Of a stretch of 64,000 nucleotides of DNA, positions 63,001-64,000 are shown piece by piece; positions within the stretch are counted from its first letter, which is position 1, and every line of letters begins with the position of its first letter. This DNA is from Tubiluchus corallicola (Eukaryota > Priapulida > Priapulimorpha > Priapulimorphida > Tubiluchidae): the NCBI GenBank assembly GCA_030141605.1, contig JAQGDQ010000149.1:1-64000 (forward strand). Direction: 5' to 3'. A program made the position numbers and the translations under genes. The notes under the pieces are model-generated. The model was not told where the DNA came from, searched no databases, and was given only the letters and a program-made list of their open reading frames with translations.

Positions 63001-63571
63001 AATAGAATTAAGAAAGGTACAATATGGACATGCATATGGTGTTACAAATCTTTTATTCAAAAAAAGAAAGCTAGTTGACACTCACAGTTGGTATGGAAAT
63101 ACTTTAGTTCTTCCTCTTTGGCTAATTTAACCCACACCAGAATAAGGAAAAGGAACAATGGCCAAACCAGCTCAACTACTAATCTAACCTACAAAAAAAC
63201 AAAGGAAAAATTTAGAAGTCATTCGCTACCTTACTTGAGTAAATAGATAATTGATACCTAACATGTTACATACATGAAAATCAGAAAATCAATCAGATGT
63301 GAGACCACATTATGTAGAGACATTTGATTTAATAGCATTTTGTTTTTGAATTTAAGGAAAATTAATTACTGTATTATGTATCAATAGGACAAAATGATAC
63401 AAACAAGAAAAACAATTTTTACAAACACATGCAGTGTCATTCTAGGGAAAACAGCTAATGACAAACTTCTACCCACAAGTCACAACTTGATAGACTTCTA
63501 CTTACTTTCTGTCTTTTTCTGTGTACAAAGTTTTTCCAAAGAAGCAGTCTAAGCTTATCCCAAAACCCCAT
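23992..63571 (-). CDS. ABCA1-like: ABCA1/ABCA4-like full-length ATP-binding cassette lipid transporter, 49 coding exons
   Basis: This is a full transporter of the ABCA subfamily, which moves phospholipids, sterols or retinoid-lipids across membranes using ATP. Forty-nine exons join with matching phases into 7,248 bp, about 2,415 residues; vertebrate ABCA1 and ABCA4 have about 2,260-2,270. The order is: N-terminal helix (about 28-45), large extracellular domain 1 (about 46-640), transmembrane helices (about 645-860), ATPase domain 1 (about 910-1170), regulatory linker with a Thr/Ala-rich insert (about 1171-1360), helix 7 (about 1499-1517), extracellular domain 2 (to about 1780), further helices (about 1785-2010), and ATPase domain 2 (about 2050-2300). 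Domain 1 has Walker [11 protein letters not shown] (956-965), signature LSGG (1055-1058), Walker B VILDE (1076-1080) and switch His about 1111. Domain 2 has [10 protein letters not shown] (2082-2091), YSGGN (2181-2185), VIFLDE (2201-2206) and His 2238. All look functional. The start ATG has a strong context (CCACCATGG). ABCA1 and ABCA4 matches are mixed, so it may be a co-orthologue of both; the substrate cannot be read from sequence. The C-terminus is uncertain (see exons 48-49). Confidence 0.95.
24435..24582 (-). CDS. ABCA1-like: ABCA gene exon 48
   Basis: The exon is 148 bp, residues 2352-2401. It begins [11 protein letters not shown], the conserved VFVNFA motif of ABCA C-termini. A strong donor (CACAC|GTAAGT) closes it in phase 1. 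If that donor is not used the frame runs on to a stop at 24373-24375, giving about 2,420 residues with a different tail. Confidence 0.88.
24898..24955 (+). repeat. tRNA-like SINE remnant in intron 47
   Basis: TGATGTAGTGC (about 24905) resembles box A, and GGGTGCAAGTC (about 24933) resembles box B with one mismatch, at tRNA-like spacing. It is too degraded to be a functional tRNA gene. Confidence 0.35.
25218..25355 (-). CDS. ABCA1-like: ABCA gene exon 47
   Basis: The exon is 138 bp, residues 2306-2351, phase 0 at both ends. It has [18 protein letters not shown] and [13 protein letters not shown], the family signature just before VFVNFA. The donor is CAG|GTATTT. Confidence 0.94.
25975..26080 (-). 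CDS. ABCA1-like: ABCA gene exon 46
   Basis: The exon is 106 bp, residues 2270-2305. It has [11 protein letters not shown], then the V..F....PGAILK segment of the C-terminal regulatory part. It ends in phase 0 at AAA|GTAAGA. Confidence 0.93.
27030..27122 (-). CDS. ABCA1-like: ABCA gene exon 45
   Basis: The exon is 93 bp, residues 2239-2270. It has [18 protein letters not shown] and [10 protein letters not shown], near-identical to the family consensus. It ends in phase 2 at TAG|GTATGC. Confidence 0.94.
27371..27474 (-). CDS. ABCA1-like: ABCA gene exon 44 (Walker B and H-loop 2)
   Basis: The exon is 104 bp, residues 2205-2239. It has [17 protein letters not shown] (catalytic Glu 2206, D-loop) and VILTSHS with the switch His 2238. 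It ends in phase 2 at CACAG|GTAAGA. Confidence 0.95.
28097..28231 (-). CDS. ABCA1-like: ABCA gene exon 43 (signature 2)
   Basis: The exon is 135 bp, residues 2160-2204, phase 0 at both ends. It has the signature motif [10 protein letters not shown], ATPase domain 2, and the first half of Walker B (PPVIFL). The donor is CTG|GTACTA. Confidence 0.94.
28533..28674 (-). CDS. ABCA1-like: ABCA gene exon 42 (Q-loop 2)
   Basis: The exon is 142 bp, residues 2112-2159. It has [15 protein letters not shown] with the Q-loop, then [19 protein letters not shown]. It ends in phase 0 at GAG|GTATTG. Confidence 0.95.
28924..29099 (-). CDS. ABCA1-like: ABCA gene exon 41 (Walker A of ATPase domain 2)
   Basis: The exon is 176 bp, residues 2054-2112. 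It has [18 protein letters not shown], Walker [11 protein letters not shown] and FKMLTGD. It ends in phase 2 at TTTTAG|GTAAAA. Confidence 0.95.
29522..29645 (-). CDS. ABCA1-like: ABCA gene exon 40
   Basis: The exon is 124 bp, residues 2012-2053. It is an acidic linker ([14 protein letters not shown]) equivalent to NDEDEDVRRERQRI of ABCA1, leading to LLLKELTK at the start of ATPase domain 2. The donor is AAG|GTATAG, phase 0. Confidence 0.93.
29821..30074 (-). CDS. ABCA1-like: ABCA gene exon 39
   Basis: The exon is 254 bp, residues 1928-2012. It has [27 protein letters not shown] and the last helix [19 protein letters not shown]. It ends in phase 2 at |GTACGT. Confidence 0.95.
30597..31519 (+). 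mobile_element. Pogo/Tigger-like non-autonomous DNA transposon, copy A (intron 38)
   Basis: The element is 923 bp, flanked by TA duplications (30595-30596 and 31520-31521). The left end CAGCAGGCGCCGCTTAATAG is inverted at the right as CTATTAAGCGACGCCTACTG. The inside shares long blocks with copy B, such as TTTTTCCTTCACGTACTTAA. It is probably a deleted, non-autonomous relative of pogo/Tigger; no transposase frame survives. Confidence 0.87.
31786..31930 (-). CDS. ABCA1-like: ABCA gene exon 38
   Basis: The exon is 145 bp, residues 1879-1927. It has [21 protein letters not shown] and a helix with [11 protein letters not shown]; both are family hallmarks. It ends in phase 0 at GAG|GTAGGG. Confidence 0.94.
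32860..32975 (-). CDS. ABCA1-like: ABCA gene exon 37
   Basis: The exon is 116 bp, residues 1841-1879. It encodes a helix ([17 protein letters not shown]), then [23 protein letters not shown]. It ends in phase 2 at CGG|GTGAGT. Confidence 0.93.
33423..33600 (-). CDS. ABCA1-like: ABCA gene exon 36
   Basis: The exon is 178 bp, residues 1781-1840. It encodes the helix [19 protein letters not shown], then the coupling segment [17 protein letters not shown]. Both match the family closely. It ends in phase 0 at ATT|GTAAGT. Confidence 0.95.
33719..34666 (+). mobile_element. Pogo/Tigger-like non-autonomous DNA transposon, copy B (intron 35)
   Basis: The element is 948 bp, flanked by TA on both sides. 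The ends are inverted: AGGCGCCACTTAATAGACTC at the left, and GAGTCTATTAAGCGGTGCCT then ACTG at the right. CAG-type ends with TA duplications are typical of the pogo/Tigger branch of Tc1-mariner. The inside is colinear with copy A (30597-31519), diverged by substitutions and indels. No intact transposase frame is seen. Confidence 0.85.
35197..35366 (-). CDS. ABCA1-like: ABCA gene exon 35
   Basis: The exon is 170 bp, residues 1725-1781. It has [37 protein letters not shown]: the conserved end of extracellular domain 2. It ends in phase 2 at TTTT|GTAAGT. Confidence 0.95.
36132..36306 (-). CDS. ABCA1-like: ABCA gene exon 34
   Basis: The exon is 175 bp, residues 1666-1724. It begins RYGGFSLG as in ABCA1, followed by a variable helical part of extracellular domain 2 with NxS sequons. 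It ends in phase 0 at ATG|GTATGT. Confidence 0.94.
36520..36653 (-). CDS. ABCA1-like: ABCA gene exon 33
   Basis: The exon is 134 bp, residues 1622-1666. It has the conserved [11 protein letters not shown], then [15 protein letters not shown]. It ends in phase 2 at GAG|GTAAGA. Confidence 0.95.
37770..37911 (-). CDS. ABCA1-like: ABCA gene exon 32
   Basis: The exon is 142 bp, residues 1574-1621, extracellular domain 2. It has [17 protein letters not shown], close to FQNGNWTMQNPSPACQC of ABCA1, with the cysteines kept. It ends in phase 0 at CAA|GTAAGT. Confidence 0.95.
37930..37985 (+). repeat. tRNA-like SINE remnant in intron 31
   Basis: GAGTTCAAACC (37966-37976) is a good box B, preceded by AGAGGTTTT as in many tRNA-derived SINEs. 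A degenerate box A lies about 30 bp upstream. It sits within 20 bp of the exon 32 acceptor. Confidence 0.4.
38133..38231 (-). CDS. ABCA1-like: ABCA gene exon 31
   Basis: The exon is 99 bp, residues 1541-1574, extracellular domain 2. It ends [11 protein letters not shown], equivalent to PGFGTRCMEGN of ABCA1 with the conserved Cys. It ends in phase 2 at |GTAAGT. Confidence 0.92.
38661..38788 (-). CDS. ABCA1-like: ABCA gene exon 30
   Basis: The exon is 128 bp, residues 1499-1541. It encodes helix 7 ([20 protein letters not shown]) and the start of extracellular domain 2 ([16 protein letters not shown]). It ends in phase 2 at CAG|GTATGC. Confidence 0.94.
38987..39135 (-). CDS. ABCA1-like: ABCA gene exon 29
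   Basis: The exon is 149 bp, residues 1449-1498. It is the end of the linker and the elbow helix: [24 protein letters not shown], matching the family pattern before helix 7. It ends in phase 0 at GAG|GTGTGT. Confidence 0.94.
39940..39960 (-). CDS. ABCA1-like: ABCA gene exon 28, 21-bp microexon
   Basis: The microexon is 21 bp and adds seven residues, AKQKHKK, at about 1442-1449. It has a good acceptor (TTATTCTCAACAG) and a strong donor (AAAG|GTAAGT). Its length is a multiple of three in the phase of its neighbours, so it can be included or skipped without breaking the frame. It may be alternative; transcript data are needed. Confidence 0.65.
40312..40425 (-). CDS. ABCA1-like: ABCA gene exon 27
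   Basis: The exon is 114 bp, residues 1404-1442. It is the variable cytosolic linker ([17 protein letters not shown]) between the halves, phase 1 to phase 1. The acceptor is TTGTAG and the donor TTCG|GTATGA. Confidence 0.85.
40879..40951 (-). CDS. ABCA1-like: ABCA gene exon 26
   Basis: The exon is 73 bp, residues 1380-1404. It begins VFLRVT, completing the TLEEVF motif, then an acidic helix. It ends in phase 1 at GACA|GTATGT. Confidence 0.9.
41207..41833 (-). CDS. ABCA1-like: ABCA gene exon 25 (long linker with Thr/Ala-rich insert)
   Basis: The exon is 627 bp, residues 1171-1379, phase 0 at both ends. It covers the regulatory linker after ATPase domain 1. The first part is acidic and Ser-rich; about residues 1280-1320 are a Thr/Ala/Ser-rich low-complexity run coded by repeated GCN/ACN triplets. 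The conserved end [13 protein letters not shown] and [14 protein letters not shown] follows. The match to TLEEIF(L)KV of ABCA proteins puts the border at GAG|GTATTT. The linker is much longer than in vertebrate members. The open frame continues about 30 codons into the intron. Confidence 0.92.
42164..42212 (+). repeat. GCAC/AC microsatellite in intron 24
   Basis: Tandem GCAC units (with one GCAT) pass into an AC dinucleotide run. This is a compound microsatellite, likely polymorphic in length. Confidence 0.9.
43269..43471 (-). CDS. ABCA1-like: ABCA gene exon 24 (H-loop)
   Basis: The exon is 203 bp, residues 1103-1170. It has [20 protein letters not shown] with the switch histidine, then the domain end [23 protein letters not shown]. 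It ends in phase 0 at GAG|GTGAGC. Confidence 0.95.
43745..43882 (-). CDS. ABCA1-like: ABCA gene exon 23 (signature and Walker B)
   Basis: The exon is 138 bp, residues 1057-1103. It completes the signature ([10 protein letters not shown]), then Walker [13 protein letters not shown] and the D-loop. The donor is CAAG|GTTTTG, which is weak beyond the GT; protein continuity into exon 24 (QG|RTVIL) supports it. Confidence 0.94.
44104..44243 (-). CDS. ABCA1-like: ABCA gene exon 22
   Basis: The exon is 140 bp, residues 1010-1057. It is the helical subdomain ([16 protein letters not shown]) ending in LSG, the first half of the ABC signature. It ends in phase 1 at CTG|GTAACC. Confidence 0.94.
44758..44889 (-). 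CDS. ABCA1-like: ABCA gene exon 21 (Q-loop)
   Basis: The exon is 132 bp, residues 966-1010. It has [14 protein letters not shown], then the Q-loop region [13 protein letters not shown]. It ends in phase 2 at CA|GTAAGT. Confidence 0.95.
44989..45163 (-). CDS. ABCA1-like: ABCA gene exon 20 (Walker A of ATPase domain 1)
   Basis: The exon is 175 bp, residues 908-966. It begins ATPase domain 1: [31 protein letters not shown] and Walker [11 protein letters not shown]. It ends in phase 2 at |GTGAGT. Confidence 0.96.
46634..46777 (-). CDS. ABCA1-like: ABCA gene exon 19
   Basis: The exon is 144 bp, residues 860-908. It has [20 protein letters not shown], the family motif after helix 6, then a variable linker into ATPase domain 1. 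It starts and ends in phase 1; the donor is CAAG|GTACAT. Confidence 0.93.
46990..47018. repeat. TA dinucleotide microsatellite
   Basis: A run of alternating T and A in intron 18, just past the exon 18 donor. Similar shorter runs lie at about 22382, 23814 and 52714. Confidence 0.8.
47033..47237 (-). CDS. ABCA1-like: ABCA gene exon 18
   Basis: The exon is 205 bp, residues 792-860. It has the conserved [16 protein letters not shown] and helix 6 ([20 protein letters not shown]), ending in TVFPG. The donor is CCAG|GTATTA. A long TA run lies directly downstream in the intron. Confidence 0.94.
47782..47870 (-). CDS. ABCA1-like: ABCA gene exon 17
   Basis: The exon is 89 bp, residues 762-791. It encodes helix 5 ([18 protein letters not shown]), matching the family GGIIYFTLYLPY. 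It ends in phase 0 at GCT|GTAAGT. Confidence 0.92.
48105..48237 (-). CDS. ABCA1-like: ABCA gene exon 16
   Basis: The exon is 133 bp, residues 718-762. It encodes helix 4 ([20 protein letters not shown]) and the conserved FSKANLAAA. It ends in phase 1 at GCAG|GTAAAT. Confidence 0.92.
48797..49019 (-). CDS. ABCA1-like: ABCA gene exon 15
   Basis: The exon is 223 bp, residues 643-717. It encodes transmembrane helix 2 ([18 protein letters not shown]), the cytosolic coupling segment [19 protein letters not shown], and helix 3 ([19 protein letters not shown]). It ends in phase 0 at AAG|GTATTT. Confidence 0.96.
50158..50325 (-). CDS. ABCA1-like: ABCA gene exon 14
   Basis: The exon is 168 bp, residues 587-643, the end of extracellular domain 1. 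It has [16 protein letters not shown] and the hallmark [14 protein letters not shown] just before helix 2. It ends in phase 2 at AA|GTATGC. Confidence 0.95.
51460..51659 (-). CDS. ABCA1-like: ABCA gene exon 13
   Basis: The exon is 200 bp, residues 521-587. It has the start-Cys, then DLFWAGLVF and [16 protein letters not shown], matching the FWAG and VKYKIRMDID motifs of ABCA1/ABCA4. It ends in phase 2 at CAG|GTAAAG. Confidence 0.95.
51943..52128 (-). CDS. ABCA1-like: ABCA gene exon 12
   Basis: The exon is 186 bp, residues 459-520, phase 0 at both ends. It contains the conserved [12 protein letters not shown] segment of extracellular domain 1. It is bounded by TGCAG| and CAG|GTATAA. Confidence 0.93.
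52528..52647 (-). CDS. ABCA1-like: ABCA gene exon 11
   Basis: The exon is 120 bp, residues 419-458, phase 0 at both ends. It begins ANSTFE, as in ABCA4, which supports the GC donor of exon 10. It continues with the conserved PALWNWF aromatic patch. The donor is CGG|GTAATG. Confidence 0.92.
52725..52786. repeat. Near-perfect palindrome in intron 10
   Basis: ACATGAAAATCAAAAAC at 52725 is mirrored by GTTTTTGATTTTCATGT ending at 52786, around an AAATTT centre, with a four-base bulge. It would form a 60-bp hairpin within the short intron. Confidence 0.75.
52918..53060 (-). CDS. ABCA1-like: ABCA gene exon 10 (GC donor)
   Basis: The exon is 143 bp, residues 371-418. It holds the strongly conserved FCNDF and [16 protein letters not shown] segments. 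The best fit to the family ends the exon at CAGGAG|GCAAGT, a GC-AG intron with otherwise perfect consensus. A GT donor 51 bp further on (below 52867) is in the same phase and would add 17 mostly hydrophobic residues. Confidence 0.88.
53494..53578 (-). CDS. ABCA1-like: ABCA gene exon 9
   Basis: The exon is 85 bp, residues 343-371. It is a Tyr/Glu-rich surface segment of extracellular domain 1, equivalent to the variable NWYEDNNYK region of ABCA1. It ends in phase 1 at |GTAAGT. Confidence 0.87.
54317..54454 (-). CDS. ABCA1-like: ABCA gene exon 8
   Basis: The exon is 138 bp, residues 297-342, phase 0 at both ends. It has the ELAAALSQL helix, two NxS sequons and the conserved LLCG that corresponds to IVCG/LLCG of ABCA1/ABCA4. 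The donor is CTG|GTATGT. Confidence 0.92.
55343..55497 (+). repeat. 77-bp tandem duplication in intron 7
   Basis: Two copies begin with GAGCACCGACGG at 55343 and 55420. They share AAACAAACATAAAGAAAAAC and TCATAAAACACTTTGTT, with only a few differences. This is a simple recent duplication. Confidence 0.85.
55627..55719 (-). CDS. ABCA1-like: ABCA gene exon 7
   Basis: The exon is 93 bp, residues 266-296, phase 0 at both ends. It is a helical part of extracellular domain 1 ([18 protein letters not shown]). The donor is GAG|GTAGGT. It was too short to show as a stand-alone open frame and was found by phase and splice signals. Confidence 0.85.
56249..56455 (-). CDS. ABCA1-like: ABCA gene exon 6
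   Basis: The exon is 207 bp, residues 197-265, extracellular domain 1, phase 0 at both ends. It includes two Cys (LIFCD, EACDL) at spacing similar to ABCA1 and a glycosylation sequon (NET). It is bounded by TGCAG| and |GTAAGA. Confidence 0.92.
56456..57780 (-). pseudogene. Possible decayed coding insert in intron 5
   Basis: This part of intron 5 looks more complex than its surroundings. On the minus strand about 57400-57620 gives a fairly long open stretch containing [22 protein letters not shown] frameshift then leads to another open stretch containing [21 protein letters not shown] at about 57260-57400. Several stops interrupt it. I cannot name the parent gene; a dead transposon or retrocopy fits best. 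Confidence 0.3.
58349..58488 (-). CDS. ABCA1-like: ABCA gene exon 5
   Basis: The exon is 140 bp, residues 150-196, extracellular domain 1. It joins in frame to exon 4 (G|AT) and ends in phase 0 at a |GTAAGT donor. Confidence 0.9.
59737..59876 (-). CDS. ABCA1-like: ABCA gene exon 4
   Basis: The exon is 140 bp, residues 103-150, in extracellular domain 1. It is predicted helical with N-glycosylation sequons (ENQT, NNGT). The acceptor is TGCAG and the donor CCAG|GTATGT; it ends in phase 1. ABCA4 exon 4 is also 140 bp as I recall. Confidence 0.92.
60430..61330 (+). repeat. Compound tandem repeat, 289-bp unit made of two related half-units
   Basis: In intron 3, the block beginning ATATACAACAACCTACTTTT recurs at 60521 and 60810, and TCATCAAGACCTTTCATTTG recurs at 60641 and 60930. 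The period is 289 bp. Each unit contains two diverged halves of about 145 bp, both with a CCTTTCA core, then GACCCC, TTTTGCCCC and GGGTC. A further, more diverged half-unit follows from about 61079. The sequence is notably C-rich for this window. Open frames across it are by-products of the repeat. Confidence 0.85.
61331..61760. other. GC-richer flank of the tandem repeat in intron 3
   Basis: This stretch shares the GACC / GGGTCAC flavour of the tandem repeat next to it and is probably the rest of the same inserted element. There is no coding capacity I can support. Confidence 0.35.
61860..61998 (-). CDS. ABCA1-like: ABCA gene exon 3
   Basis: The exon is 139 bp, residues 57-103. It contains the conserved [12 protein letters not shown] segment of extracellular domain 1, then paired Cys ([10 protein letters not shown]). 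The donor is |GTAAGT, ending in phase 2. Confidence 0.95.
63086..63188 (-). CDS. ABCA1-like: ABCA gene exon 2
   Basis: The exon is 103 bp, residues 23-57. It encodes the first transmembrane helix ([17 protein letters not shown]) and the start of extracellular domain 1. It is bounded by GTAG| and |GTGAGT and ends in phase 1. Confidence 0.93.
63506..63571 (-). CDS. ABCA1-like: ABCA gene exon 1 (start)
   Basis: The exon is 66 bp, residues 1-22: the cytoplasmic N-terminus with the family motif LRLLLWKNF and basic residues before the first helix. The donor is AAA|GTAAGT, phase 0. The ATG is in a strong CCACCATGG context. Vertebrate ABCA4 also ends its first coding exon at base 66. Confidence 0.95.
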
Positions 63572-64000
63572 GGTGGAGATTCAGTGATGAATGTCTTTGA
63601 CACTAGTTAGCGAATTCAGACGATCATCTAATCACTGACTTCACAAATCTAAATGGTAAATAGAAAATTTTAAAAACCATATAATAAAGTTAAGATAAGC
63701 AATAGAAATGCTACATTTTAATAATGCAATTATTACTTACAGTTAGTTTACCTTTTTGATGTAATGATGTGTTACGTAATATAAAATTCTAAACATTCAA
63801 TATATTAAACACATGCTACATAAAGGGTAGTTTTAGTAACATCATGTTTCTTGGATATATAAGCAAGCACCTATGGCTTTTCCAGCAAAAGTTTTAGGCT
63901 TGCAAGGAGACTGCACAAAAGCATGGAAGGAGACAAAAAAGAATATCTGACGTGATTTAGAACAAAATTCTTTGGCTGATTTTTCAGAATAACCGCAATT
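63572..64000 (-). promoter_or_regulatory. 5' flank of the ABCA gene
   Basis: This presumably holds the 5' untranslated region and promoter. A TATATA stretch on the minus strand at 63857-63862, about 290 bp upstream of the ATG, could be a TATA box. A possible acceptor (CATTTAG) near 63648 leaves open a non-coding exon further up. Neither is certain. Confidence 0.25.

Noticed and set aside
1-64000. CRISPR arrays, prokaryotic operons, viral genes, rRNA or intact tRNA genes
   Set aside because: None was seen. Repeats present are tandem or inverted elements of eukaryotic type, and tRNA-like boxes are degraded.

Overview
This is nuclear DNA from an animal, probably a marine invertebrate. It is AT-rich, has no operons, and its coding sequence is broken into many short exons with GT-AG borders and roughly 0.1-2 kb introns that hold transposon debris. 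The large protein is closest in my memory to vertebrate ABCA1/ABCA4, and several intron positions agree with vertebrate ABCA4 (for example a 66-bp first coding exon). This suggests an intron-rich, slowly evolving lineage, perhaps an invertebrate deuterostome. I cannot name the species.

Layout. (1) Positions 1-5601 are one giant inverted repeat: two arms of about 2.02 kb, nearly identical, around a 1.55-kb spacer. No recognised gene lies in it. (2) A minus-strand gene at 6295-9280 encodes a low-complexity, probably disordered protein of about 901 residues that I do not recognise. A candidate non-coding first exon lies near 15.9 kb, next to a CpG-richer stretch. (3) About 9.3-24 kb is otherwise non-coding. 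(4) From 63571 down to 23992 runs a single minus-strand gene for a full-length ABCA-family lipid transporter. I traced 49 coding exons whose phases all join. They total 7,248 bp and predict about 2,415 residues, with both transmembrane halves, both large extracellular domains and both nucleotide-binding domains complete. All ATP-binding and hydrolysis motifs I looked for are intact.

The ABCA gene has several features that may be new: a 21-bp basic microexon before the second half, a GC-AG intron with an in-frame alternative GT donor, a 209-residue exon with a Thr/Ala-rich insert after the first ATPase domain, and two possible C-termini. Its introns carry two related roughly 0.93-kb pogo/Tigger-like elements (same orientation, TA target duplications), tRNA-like SINE remnants, a 289-bp compound tandem repeat, a 77-bp duplication and several perfect or near-perfect hairpins. 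The two protein genes are both on the minus strand and show no obvious functional link. I found no CRISPR, prokaryotic or viral system. The most unusual items are the palindrome and the splicing features of the transporter gene.
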